Part shown: one piece after another, positions 1 through 6,564 of the stretch
Numbering within the stretch: position 1 is the stretch's first letter
Layout of the letters: every line of letters starts with the position of its first letter
NCBI GenBank assembly: GCA_014376885.1
Contig: JACMQR010000005.1
Location: 1-16,155, forward strand
Origin: Polaromonas sp.
GTDB lineage: Bacteria; Pseudomonadota; Gammaproteobacteria; Burkholderiales; Burkholderiaceae_C
Direction of reading: 5' to 3'
Length of the DNA: 16,155 nt
Translations under genes and position numbers: made by a program
Notes under the pieces: generated by a model
Seen by the model: only the letters and a program-made list of their open reading frames with translations
Database searches by the model: none
Told to the model about the DNA's origin: nothing

Positions 1-1226
1 CCGTCTTTCACCTCCAGGCGGGCAATTTCCAGCTGCCAGGGCCGGGCCGGGGTGAGGGGCTGAAGTGCAGTATCTTTTTGGCCTTCTGCGCTTGTCGCGC
101 TTGGCTTGTCAGCTATTTTTTTTATAGCTTGCGAACGGTCTGCCGGCAGCAGGTTGAGCCGCCCCGCCCGGTCGCGCGCCAGTGCCAAGCGAGGCGCGCC
201 AATGTCCACCCGGGCCAGCTTGACGACCTGCTCAAACGGCCGGACCTCGTCCAGCGTGACCTGCAGCATGTCAATAGCCAGCAGTTCGGCGCCGGCGCCA
301 GGTGCTGCCAGACTGACAGCCTCGGCGAGTCGCAGCTTGGCAGCGCTCAACCTGCCGGAAATCTTGAGCGACGGCGCCGGGGTCTGCTCGAAGGCCAGCG
401 TGATGTCGGCCTGCAGCACCCCGCCCTGCAACCGAAACGGCAGGCTGGCCGGCCAATAGGCCAGGAAGGGCTGCAGGTCAAAGTCGCGCAATGTGAAGGT
501 CGCGTCGGTCTGCCGGTTCGGGGCGAATGGCGTGCTGACCGCCGCCGTGTCAAACCGGCTGCCATTCAGGCTGAAAGCCAGGTGCGGCGCGGTCTTGATT
601 TCGCGCTGCGAAGGCAGGTTGCTTAAAAACGGCACCGCCAGGCGCAGGTCCTGCAGGGAATGGCGGGCCTGCACCGCTTCATCCTGCACATCGAGCCGGC
701 CGCCGCTCAGCACCAGGTTGTACAGCGCAAAGCGCGCGCCCCGGCCCGTGGCTTGCGGACCGGGACTGTCCAGCCGCGCCAGGATGTCGTCGATGTCGTA
801 GCGGCCCTGGCCCAGGTGCGTCAGGCTGGCCACGGGCTCGTCAACCACCACGGCGTCGGCCACCGGCGCCAGTCGCAGCAGGGACTGCAGTTCCAGGTCT
901 ATATAGATGCGCTTGATGTGAAGTTGCGCGCCTTGCCCGGCCGCTGCCGCCGCCCGGGAAATTGCCAGATCGTGAAGGGTCAGCTCCAGCGACCAGGGCT
1001 TGAATTCCACCGCGCCCACGCTCACCTGCCGGCCGAGTTTGTCAAGGCCGACGCGCTGCAGCTGCGACTTCACAAGGAACGGTACGAAGGCATAGGCCAG
1101 CGCCCAGACCAGTAGCCAACTGCCCATCGCCCAGCCAAGCCAGCCAAGCCAGCGCAGGGAACCCAAGGCGCGGCCCGCGCCCGCCCTCCGGGAATTTTTT
1201 TCGTGTGGCCGCCACCAGATAGTCAT
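1..1226 (-). CDS. DUF748/AsmA-like envelope protein, N-terminal part (runs off left edge)
   Basis: Reading the minus strand from ATG 1226-1224 gives 408 open codons with no stop to the window edge, so the C-terminus is missing. Basic residues (about 6-25) precede one hydrophobic segment at about residues 27-52, as expected for an inner-membrane anchor. Then comes VGLDKLGRQVSVGAVEFKPW, the opening of a repetitive beta-rich DUF748 region, related to AsmA/YhdP-type proteins that span the periplasm. By family knowledge such proteins are linked to envelope or lipid transport; the role here is inference. The gene is divergent from the transglycosylase gene, with 765 bp between them. No clear Shine-Dalgarno precedes ATG 1226; an ATG at codon 34 lies inside the membrane segment and is less likely. 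Residues about 366-383 are encoded by a copy of a repeat that otherwise lies between genes (see repeat entry). Family assignment is fairly sure; function is unknown. Confidence 0.8.
   Translation of the reverse strand, partial: MTIWWRPHEKNSRRAGAGRALGSLRWLGWLGWAMGSWLLVWALAYAFVPFLVKSQLQRVGLDKLGRQVSVGAVEFKPWSLELTLHDLAISRAAAAAGQGAQLHIKRIYIDLELQSLLRLAPVADAVVVDEPVASLTHLGQGRYDIDDILARLDSPGPQATGRGARFALYNLVLSGGRLDVQDEAVQARHSLQDLRLAVPFLSNLPSQREIKTAPHLAFSLNGSRFDTAAVSTPFAPNRQTDATFTLRDFDLQPFLAYWPASLPFRLQGGVLQADITLAFEQTPAPSLKISGRLSAAKLRLAEAVSLAAPGAGAELLAIDMLQVTLDEVRPFEQVVKLARVDIGAPRLALARDRAGRLNLLPADRSQAIKKIADKPSATSAEGQKDTALQPLTPARPWQLEIARLEVKD
77..129 (-). repeat. Comamonadaceae-type short palindromic repeat, copy inside DUF748 gene
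   Basis: The core at 111-129 is AGCTATTTTTTTTATAGCT, a palindrome with 6-bp arms (AGCTAT/ATAGCT). Read on the minus strand it is followed by a CGCTTG/AAGCGC-rich stretch and then GGCCAAAAA. This layout matches a dispersed repeat I recall from Comamonadaceae genomes, and the core matches the 4390-4408 copy at 15 of 19 positions. Here the repeat is read through in frame, encoding QAIKKIADKPSATSAEGQK. The core is seen directly; the family link is from memory. Confidence 0.55.
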
Positions 1227-1326
1227 GGCGAGAAATTGTTTGGCATAAACGCCAGGCTGGCCCGGCTGATTTGTAAGGGCATGCACGCCGGCACCGGGCA
1301 CGGCCAGCAGCCTGGGCAATGAGAAA

Positions 1327-1448
1327 CCCCGGACAGCAAAGCTGGCCGGGGCTGATGGCGGGCATGACGCCCATGCCATCGAATGCCGCACAGGGAGAGA
1401 TGAATCGTCTCGCAGTGCGCAGGAAGCAAGTGATTGCTTCCGGTTTTT
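1327..1448 (+). ncRNA. Candidate structured small RNA or leader with terminal hairpin
   Basis: Four inverted repeats follow one another on the plus strand. They are 1327-1351 (11-bp arms, one mismatch), 1361-1377 (GGCATG/CATGCC), 1387-1419 (CGCAC/GTGCG enclosing GAGA/TCTC), and 1422-1441 (perfect 8-bp GGAAGCAA/TTGCTTCC with a GTGA tetraloop). The last is followed by GG and TTTTT, like an intrinsic terminator. No plus-strand gene lies upstream. The 5' end and promoter could not be located, and the family is not recognised. Structure is seen; that it is an RNA gene is inference. Confidence 0.3.
1422..1448 (+). terminator. Terminator-like hairpin with T-run, no gene upstream
   Basis: Perfect 8-bp stem GGAAGCAA (1422-1429) / TTGCTTCC (1434-1441) closed by a GTGA loop, a GNRA type, then GG and TTTTT at 1444-1448. 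The T-run is on the plus strand only, so it would stop rightward transcription. No rightward gene lies to its left within the window. Confidence 0.45.
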
Positions 1449-1803
1449 ACCAGGACTGGTTACCCGGTTGGTGCCTGAAAAATCAAGCACCTTCAGGTTA
1501 AACCCGGTTCTTCTGGCAGACAAGCCTAATTTTTTAATCGCTTTGACATGCGCGATTGGCATTTCCTTTTAGGCCCTGCAAGGCCCTCCCCGGCTTTGGA
1601 AGAAGCACAAATCAAGGCGTTTAGCGCTTTCGCTGACCGGTAAAACCGCCTCCCGGGCCAGCCTGCCCAAAGGAGGCGCCGAACTAAACGGTTACGCAAA
1701 GCAAATACTGAAAAAAATAAGTCAGTATCGTGAAACCTGCCGTTTTTGACCAAAAATAACCATTTACTGCTATTTTTTGATATATAAATATGATTCTTTA
1801 TTA

Positions 1804-1833
1804 TTGACAGGTTATTTGTCCCGAAACTAGAAT
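1804..1833 (+). promoter_or_regulatory. Sigma70-type promoter for the transglycosylase gene
   Basis: Perfect -35 TTGACA (1804-1809), 18-bp spacer, and -10 TAGAAT (1828-1833), at the right edge of an AT-rich island. Transcription would begin near 1840, giving an untranslated leader of about 150 nt before ATG 1992. Both hexamers and the spacing are close to consensus, which is uncommon in GC-rich DNA by chance. Confidence 0.65.
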
Positions 1834-1991
1834 GCTTTGTCACCAGCCCTCTCAAGGGTTTTCCCGAATGCTTTGCCTATCGTGGCGGTATGAACCAGGG
1901 TCAGCAGCCGGCAGTAATCTGTCTGGACTGATGGCGGCCCGATCAAAGCCTGCACAACCCCAACGGGTTGGCATGCAAAGAAAGGAGTGCT

Positions 1992-2894
1992 ATGACAGCG
2001 CTTGCAAACAAGCGGCTTGATGACCGCATCAGGACCAATTTGAAAAGTTTTAAAAATGCCCTGGCCACAGCGGCTGACGACATTGCCCGGGGGTTTTTTG
2101 ACATCACCCACAGCAGTTTTGCCTTGTTGGGCCTGCTGGTCGTGTTTGCGGTGGTCACCCTGACGGCCCGACCCGATCTGCGCGATGCCGGCGAGCTCAA
2201 GCTGATGGCCTGGCTGCAGGAACGCCGGGTTGAAGTGGCGGGGTCGGAGCCGGAACCGGTTCGAGCAGCAGATCCGGCAAAGTCCGAGCCGCCGGTGGCG
2301 CCCGCTCAGCAAAAGTCGCTGTCCAGCCAGCAGGTGGCGGTGGCTTCCTGGATTAGCAAAAAATACTCGGTCGCGCAGGAGCCGGTGGGCACGCTGGTGG
2401 CCGAAGCGTTCGAGGTCGGGCACAGCGCCAAGCTCGACCCGACCCTGATCCTGGCCATCATGGCCATCGAGTCCGGCTTCAATCCATTTGCCCAGAGCCC
2501 GGTTGGCGCGCAGGGCCTGATGCAGGTGATAACGCGGGTGCACCATGACAAGTACGCCAAACTCGGCGGCCGGCTGGCCGCTTTTGACCCGGTTGCCAAC
2601 CTGCGCGTGGGCGTCAAGGTGCTGCAGGACTGCATCACCCGCGCCGGCTCGGTCGAAGGCGGGCTCAAATACTATGTCGGCGCTGCCAATCTTGAAAACG
2701 ACGGCGGCTATGCCGACAAGGTGATGGCCGAGCGCGCCCGCCTGCAGGATGTGGTCGGCGGCAAGCGTCCGCCGACCGCGCGCGTTTTGGCAGCGCCGGC
2801 GCCCCGCCTTTTGCCCACAGCAGCGCCAGCAACGGTATCCGCCCGGGAATCAACGCCCAAGGCGGCGCAAGATGTTGCCCAGCTCGGGGAATGA
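1992..2894 (+). CDS. Membrane-anchored SLT-domain lytic transglycosylase
   Basis: A 300-residue protein. ATG 1992 was chosen because AAAGGAG (1981-1987) sits just upstream; an in-frame TTG at 1968 has no such site. A cytoplasmic N-terminus is followed by one membrane segment at about residues 42-58, a linker rich in Ala/Pro/Glu (80-110), then an SLT-type goose-lysozyme-like domain (about 135-250). The catalytic glutamate is E160 in AIMAIESGFNP, followed by GAQGLMQV (172-179), the usual second motif. The AYNAG-type motif appears as YYVGAAN (227-233), a divergent form. The Pro/Ala-rich tail (260-300) looks disordered. By family knowledge these enzymes cleave murein glycan strands to 1,6-anhydro products in the periplasm. 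The gene stands alone with its own promoter; specific role (recycling, or local wall opening for secretion or pili) cannot be told from sequence. Confidence 0.82.
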   Translation: MTALANKRLDDRIRTNLKSFKNALATAADDIARGFFDITHSSFALLGLLVVFAVVTLTARPDLRDAGELKLMAWLQERRVEVAGSEPEPVRAADPAKSEPPVAPAQQKSLSSQQVAVASWISKKYSVAQEPVGTLVAEAFEVGHSAKLDPTLILAIMAIESGFNPFAQSPVGAQGLMQVITRVHHDKYAKLGGRLAAFDPVANLRVGVKVLQDCITRAGSVEGGLKYYVGAANLENDGGYADKVMAERARLQDVVGGKRPPTARVLAAPAPRLLPTAAPATVSARESTPKAAQDVAQLGE

Positions 2895-2928
2895 CCGCCG
2901 CGAAAAGGTCGGCAAAGACGCCCTGCGC

Positions 2929-2934
2929 TACACT
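2929..2934 (+). promoter_or_regulatory. Possible -10 element for the glyA riboswitch transcript
   Basis: TACACT lies 7 bp before position 2941, exactly where the first paired base of the riboswitch stem P1 begins. No good -35 hexamer is visible at 16-18 bp. The call rests on position and the -10 only. Confidence 0.3.
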
Positions 2935-2935
2935 C

Positions 2936-3062
2936 CGGCGGTGCGCGACTGGCGATAGGCATCAAGGCAATTCCGGCCTGCATGCGGACGTGGGACACCA
3001 CGGGGAAGCGCACCGTTTGCGGCCAATCGGCCACGCAGCGTTTAGCCGTTCGCCTGGGCAGC
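2936..3062 (+). promoter_or_regulatory. ZTP (pfl-motif) riboswitch upstream of glyA
   Basis: The aptamer landmarks of the ZTP/ZMP riboswitch are present in order: GCGACTGGCGA (2945-2955), GTGGGACACCACGGGGAAGC (2990-3009), and CCGTTCGCCTGGGCA (3046-3060). Pairings visible: P1 GTGCGC (2941-2946) with GCGCAC (3008-3013); P2 CGTGG (2989-2993) with CCACG (2998-3002), closing a GACA loop; and a variable 3'-domain hairpin around 3018-3037. By family knowledge this element senses the purine intermediate ZTP/ZMP, which rises when 10-formyl-tetrahydrofolate is short, and turns on folate and one-carbon genes such as glyA. It lies directly before glyA, as expected. The ligand-contacting CCTGGGC (3053-3059) can instead pair with GCCCAGG (3082-3088), giving a possible OFF state. 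Confidence 0.87.
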
Positions 3063-3125
3063 CCTTGCCTCCTCTGCCCTGGCCCAGGGTCAAAGGACAA
3101 GGAACCAATGTCTTGAAGGACTGCC

Positions 3126-4370
3126 ATGTACTCGCGCGAAATTCTCATTGAACAAACCGACCCTGAAATCTTTGCCGCCATCCAGGCTGAAAACGCCCGA
3201 CAAGAGCACCATATCGAGCTGATCGCCAGCGAAAACTATGCCTCGCCGGCTGTCATGGCTGCCCAGGGCTCGCAGCTCACCAACAAATACGCCGAAGGTT
3301 ATCCGGGCCGGCGCTACTACGGCGGCTGCGAACATGTCGACGTGGCCGAGCAGCTGGCGATCGACCGTGTCAAGCAGCTGTATGGCGCTGACGCGGCCAA
3401 TGTGCAGCCACACTGCGGCGCGTCGGCCAACGAGGCGGTGTTTCTGGCTTTTCTCAAGCCCGGCGACACCATCATGGGCATGAGCCTGGCCGAGGGCGGC
3501 CACTTGACACACGGCATGCCGCTCAACATGAGCGGCAAGTGGTTCAACGTGGTGTCCTACGGCCTGGACGCCCGGGAAGAGATCGACTACGACGCGATGG
3601 AGCGCAAGGCGCATGAAAGCCGGCCCAAGCTGATCATTGCCGGCGCGTCGGCCTACAGCCTGCGCATTGATTTCGCGCGCTTTGCCAAGGTCGCCAAGGA
3701 CGTCGGCGCAATTTTCCTGGTGGACATGGCGCATTACTCCGGCTTGATTGCTGCCGGCGTCTACCCCAATCCGGTGCCCTATGCCGACGTGGTGACCTCG
3801 ACCACCCACAAAAGCCTGCGCGGCCCGCGCGGCGGCATCATCTTGATGAAGGCCGAGCACGAAAAAGCCATCAACAGCGCCATCTTCCCTGGCCTGCAGG
3901 GCGGCCCGCTGATGCATGTGATTGCAGCCAAGGCCATCGCCTTCAAGGAAGCGCTGACGCCGGAGTTCAAGGTTTACCAGCAGCAGGTGCTCAAAAACGC
4001 CCAGATCGTCGCCGAAACCCTGACCGAGCGCGGCTTGCGCATTGTCAGCGGTCGCACGGAAAGCCATGTCATGCTGGTCGATTTGCGCGCCAAGGGCATC
4101 ACCGGCAAGGAAGCCGAAGCGGTGCTGGGCGCAGCCCACATGACGATCAACAAAAATGCGATTCCGAACGATCCGGAAAAGCCCATGGTCACCAGCGGCG
4201 TGCGCATCGGCACCCCGGCCCTGACCACCCGCGGCTTCAAGGACGAGGAAGCGCGCATGACCGCTCACTTGATTGCCGACGTGCTCGACAACCCGCGCGA
4301 TGCGGCCAATATCGACGCGATTCGCGCCAAGGTGCATGCCTTGACCAGCCGGTTTCCGGTCTACGGCTGA
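3126..4370 (+). CDS. glyA: Serine hydroxymethyltransferase (GlyA)
   Basis: Full-length at 414 residues, the usual bacterial size. It catalyses PLP-dependent conversion of serine and tetrahydrofolate to glycine and 5,10-methylene-tetrahydrofolate in the cytosol. Visible family blocks: [19 protein letters not shown] (31-49), [21 protein letters not shown] (starting at 52), [20 protein letters not shown], and the PLP-lysine block [14 protein letters not shown] with K229 as Schiff-base lysine (same number as E. coli). ATG 3126 is preceded by GAAGGA (3115-3120). The gene lies behind a ZTP riboswitch, so expression should follow folate one-carbon status. Oddity: the PLP-phosphate loop reads HCGAS (96-100) where E. 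coli has HSGSQ, so position 97 is Cys and 99 is Ala; Ala at 99 is known in other SHMTs. This is probably a lineage variant. Identity is certain. Confidence 0.97.
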   Translation: MYSREILIEQTDPEIFAAIQAENARQEHHIELIASENYASPAVMAAQGSQLTNKYAEGYPGRRYYGGCEHVDVAEQLAIDRVKQLYGADAANVQPHCGASANEAVFLAFLKPGDTIMGMSLAEGGHLTHGMPLNMSGKWFNVVSYGLDAREEIDYDAMERKAHESRPKLIIAGASAYSLRIDFARFAKVAKDVGAIFLVDMAHYSGLIAAGVYPNPVPYADVVTSTTHKSLRGPRGGIILMKAEHEKAINSAIFPGLQGGPLMHVIAAKAIAFKEALTPEFKVYQQQVLKNAQIVAETLTERGLRIVSGRTESHVMLVDLRAKGITGKEAEAVLGAAHMTINKNAIPNDPEKPMVTSGVRIGTPALTTRGFKDEEARMTAHLIADVLDNPRDAANIDAIRAKVHALTSRFPVYG

Positions 4371-4389
4371 TTGCCATGAACACCAGCGC

Positions 4390-4450
4390 AGCTACTAAAT
4401 CAATAGCTGCCGGTGGCCGTGCTGATTGCACAAACAGCCTGAAACGCTTG
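4390..4450 (+). repeat. Comamonadaceae-type short palindromic repeat between glyA and nrdR
   Basis: The core AGCTACTAAATCAATAGCT (4390-4408) has AGCTA/TAGCT arms and matches the copy inside the DUF748 gene at 15 of 19 positions. It is followed by a GC-rich stretch and GCCTGAAACG. It sits between the glyA stop and nrdR and may form an RNA hairpin. There is no T-run, so it is not a convincing terminator. The outer boundary is approximate. Confidence 0.5.
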
Positions 4451-4470
4451 AAAAACCGCCAGGAGGACGC

Positions 4471-4920
4471 ATGAAATGTCCTTTTTGCAGTCACCTTGAA
4501 ACCCAGGTTGTCGAAACCCGGGTTTCAGAAGACGCCGAGTTCATACGCCGTCGCCGCCAGTGCGCGGCCTGCGAAAAGCGCTTCACCACCTATGAACGCG
4601 CCGATGTCAGCTTTCCGTCGATCGTCAAGAAAGACGGCCGACGCACCGACTACCAGCGCGGCAAAATTTTCGGCTCGATGACGCTGGCGCTGCGCAAGCG
4701 GCCGGTCAGCACCGCGCAAATCGACTCGGCGGTCGAGCAGATCGAGGAAAAGCTGCTCAGCCTGGGCCTGCGCGAGGTGGCGTCAAGCCGCCTGGGCGAG
4801 CTGGTCATGCTGGAGCTGAAAAAGCTCGACAAAATCGCCTATGTGCGGTTTGCCAGCGTGTACCGGAGCTTTGAGGACATCGACGAGTTCAGGGCGCTGG
4901 TGGATGAGGTGGGGCGGTAG
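4471..4920 (+). CDS. nrdR: Transcriptional repressor NrdR
   Basis: A 149-residue protein, the normal NrdR length. The start is ATG 4471, with AGGAGG at 4462-4467; an in-frame TTG at 4426 would add 15 residues unlike the family. The N-terminal zinc ribbon has CPFC (C3, C6) and CAAC (C31, C34), followed by KRFTTYER. An ATP-cone domain fills about residues 47-137, starting at SIVKKDGRR. By family knowledge NrdR binds ATP/dATP and represses ribonucleotide reductase genes through paired NrdR boxes; those targets are not in this window. It follows glyA by 100 bp. In many proteobacteria nrdR is followed by ribD, a linkage interrupted here by pilus genes. A terminator-like hairpin follows the stop. 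Confidence 0.95.
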   Translation: MKCPFCSHLETQVVETRVSEDAEFIRRRRQCAACEKRFTTYERADVSFPSIVKKDGRRTDYQRGKIFGSMTLALRKRPVSTAQIDSAVEQIEEKLLSLGLREVASSRLGELVMLELKKLDKIAYVRFASVYRSFEDIDEFRALVDEVGR

Positions 4921-4930
4921 GTAAAGGATC

Positions 4931-4998
4931 TAACAAGTAACCGCTATTGTTACGTTTGTCCGTCATTCTTAACCGTTTGTCGGACTTTTTTGTAACAA
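4931..4998. promoter_or_regulatory. Cluster of TAACAA half-sites before the pilus operon
   Basis: TAACAA occurs at 4931-4936 and 4993-4998, and its inverse TTGTTA at 4947-4952. GTAAC (4937-4941) and GTTAC (4949-4953) form a second inverted pair inside the first. These lie in the only sizeable gap before pilV, where an operator would be expected. No regulator is identified and no clear -35/-10 pair was found. Confidence 0.25.
4958..4991 (+). terminator. Weak intrinsic terminator after nrdR
   Basis: GTCCG (4958-4962) can pair with CGGAC (4981-4985), leaving an 18-nt loop, directly followed by six T (4986-4991). The short stem and large loop make it weak, but the T-run and position 37 bp past the nrdR stop are suitable. 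Confidence 0.4.
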
Positions 4999-5024
4999 GC
5001 AGGCAGCGCCAATACAGTTTGGCC

Positions 5025-5636
5025 ATGCACCAATCTGGCCTGCTGAAGCTACCGCGAAAAAGTCAGGGATTTGCCTTGATAGAAATCCTGGTGTCCCTGG
5101 TGATTTTCGCCATTGGGATGCTGGGAAGCGCCGGCCTGCAACTGGCGACCTTGCGCAGCAACCAGTTTTCGGCCCAGGCGGCCACCGCGACCCAGCTTGC
5201 CCGGGATTACGAAGAAATCGTGCAGATGGTTCCCTCGGCGGTCATTTCGGCATCCGAAGGCTCCAGCGTCCTGAGCGATCTGGACACCAGCAACCTGAGC
5301 ACCAGCACGGTAGTGGAATGCAAGGGCAGCTCGGCCGCCTGCACACCTGTCCAATTGACGGCCTACATGCTCAACGAGTGGAAAAGCCGGGTGATGTCAG
5401 ACCTGCCCGCAGGGCGCGCGAAAGTATGCCGGGACAGCGCGCCCAAAGACCCCTCCGGCGCTGGCCAAGGCCTTTACCGCTGGGCTTGCGACGACCAGGG
5501 CGACATGGTCACGATCAAGCTCGGCTGGGCGGCCAAGACCGCGAAAAACGACCAGATGATGCAGGCCGTCGCGGCCGACGACCGTCCCAGGGTCGTCATT
5601 ACCGTGCTGGGGAACCAGAAAGATTTCGCGCCATGA
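5025..5636 (+). CDS. pilV: Type IV pilus minor pilin PilV
   Basis: A 203-residue prepilin-like protein. From ATG 5025 the leader is MHQSGLLKLPRKSQG, cleaved by PilD before F in G^FALIEILVSLVIFAIGML; glutamate +5 is present. The hydrophobic helix spans about residues 16-38, followed by GSAGLQLATLRSNQ, typical of PilV. A TTG at 4947 opens the same frame but would give an unusually long leader; no strong Shine-Dalgarno is seen for either start. Four cysteines lie in the globular part. By family knowledge PilV works with PilW, PilX, FimU/FimT and PilE as a priming and tip complex that starts pilus assembly and carries PilY1. It is the first gene of the pilus operon and overlaps pilW by 4 bp (ATGA). 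Confidence 0.88.
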   Translation: MHQSGLLKLPRKSQGFALIEILVSLVIFAIGMLGSAGLQLATLRSNQFSAQAATATQLARDYEEIVQMVPSAVISASEGSSVLSDLDTSNLSTSTVVECKGSSAACTPVQLTAYMLNEWKSRVMSDLPAGRAKVCRDSAPKDPSGAGQGLYRWACDDQGDMVTIKLGWAAKTAKNDQMMQAVAADDRPRVVITVLGNQKDFAP

Positions 5637-6559
5637 CGGCCAGCTGTCCTGCGCCGTCTGCCCAGCGCGGGCTCACTCTGGTGGAAATGCTGGTTTCACT
5701 GGTGCTGGCCGGCTTGGTGACCCTGGCCGCAACCGCGCTTTACTCGGTCACGCTGTCAAGCTATCGAACTGTCGATGCAGGCCAGGAAATCCAGGAAAAC
5801 GGACGCTTTGCGCTGGAGGTCATTGGCCAGGCGGCGCGCCTGGCAGGCTATCAGAACTACACCCAGCGCGATGGCGATGGCGATGACAACACGCGGCGCT
5901 TCGTGGCTTCGTCGTTTCCCACGGTGCGCGGCTTCAACAACTCCAAGGTCATCGCGCCCAGCAGCATCACAAATGACGGCGCAACAAATAGCGGAGGCAT
6001 TAACCAGAGCGACACATTGGCCCTGCGCTTTCACGGCTCCAGCCTGGCTGCCGATGCCTCAAAACCGGATGGCTCCATGATCGACTGCCAGGGCGTCGCC
6101 CAAAACTACCCGCTCAACGCCGATGACGTGGCCCTTAGCCTGTTCTGGATAGCCATCGACAGCACGGGCGAGCCGTCGCTGCAGTGTATTTCGCGCGGCG
6201 ACCCGACAGCGTCAACCCTGAGCCGCAACACGCAGCCTCTTCTCAGGGGCGTTGAGTCGTTCCAGGTCATGTACGGCCTGGACACCAACGGCGACAGCCT
6301 TCCCAGGCAATGGGTGAGCGGGCAAAGCGTCACCAACTGGCGGCAGGTGGTGGCGATACGCGTGGGTCTGGTGATTCGCGGCGGCGTGGGCAGCTCGCAG
6401 GGCCAGTCGGCCACGGCGGCCGAGAACGATCTGTATCCTTTGGGAAAGGAGTTCACCGGCAACAGCGCCGAGGCCGGCCTGATATTTTCCGCCCCGAACG
6501 ACGGCAGGCTCAGACGCGTCTTCAACGCCACCTTCAAACTTCGCAACCCCCAGGATTGA
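5633..6559 (+). CDS. pilW: Type IV pilus minor pilin PilW
   Basis: A 308-residue protein whose ATG overlaps the pilV stop (ATGA), implying translational coupling. The leader MTASCPAPSAQRG is followed by LTLVEMLVSLVLAGLVTLAA, a class III prepilin signal with Glu +5. QENGRFALEVIGQAARLAGY (about 52-71) is the segment conserved among PilW proteins just after the N-terminal helix. The rest is a long globular domain with acidic Asp/Gly runs (DGDGDD and DTNGDS) that could bind a metal ion; that is inference. PilW is the largest of the minor pilins, as expected. The stop overlaps the next ATG by one base (TGATG), although a better-spaced pilX start lies 6 bp further on. Confidence 0.88.
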   Translation: MTASCPAPSAQRGLTLVEMLVSLVLAGLVTLAATALYSVTLSSYRTVDAGQEIQENGRFALEVIGQAARLAGYQNYTQRDGDGDDNTRRFVASSFPTVRGFNNSKVIAPSSITNDGATNSGGINQSDTLALRFHGSSLAADASKPDGSMIDCQGVAQNYPLNADDVALSLFWIAIDSTGEPSLQCISRGDPTASTLSRNTQPLLRGVESFQVMYGLDTNGDSLPRQWVSGQSVTNWRQVVAIRVGLVIRGGVGSSQGQSATAAENDLYPLGKEFTGNSAEAGLIFSAPNDGRLRRVFNATFKLRNPQD

Positions 6560-6564
6560 TGGTC

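Larger units (their letters stand above)
1227..1991. other. Gene-free divergent interval between DUF748 and transglycosylase genes
   Basis: No convincing coding region was found in 765 bp. Short open frames on both strands lack recognisable domains and ribosome sites. The left part (1327-1491) is dense in inverted repeats. A 7+4 bp hairpin lies at 1647-1678 (CGCCTCC/GGAGGCG with inner GGGC/GCCC). The stretch around 1681-1833 is strongly AT-rich; I counted 13 G+C in the 60 bases 1741-1800. It ends in the promoter at 1804-1833. The remaining 150 bp form the leader of the transglycosylase mRNA, with a CAACCC/GGGTTG hairpin at 1955-1970 just before the ribosome site. Confidence 0.6.

Noticed and set aside
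1042..1374. Minus-strand 110-codon open frame overlapping the start of the DUF748 gene
   Set aside because: It is in another frame of the real DUF748 reading, has no family-like sequence, and is Arg/Ala-rich as expected of a shadow frame.
1381..1500. Glycine or c-di-GMP riboswitch in the structured region
   Set aside because: A partial CGCACAGGG string suggested GEMM, but the GCAAA core and second conserved block are missing, and the glycine motif is also absent.
1526..1855. Minus-strand 109-codon open frame across the AT-rich island
   Set aside because: No recognisable domain or ribosome site, and it lies over the promoter at 1804-1833; most likely chance in AT-rich DNA.
3090..4337. Long minus-strand open frame (415 codons) opposite glyA
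   Set aside because: Antisense shadow of a GC-rich gene; the plus strand is unmistakable SHMT and the antisense product is His/Ala/Gly-rich without a family.
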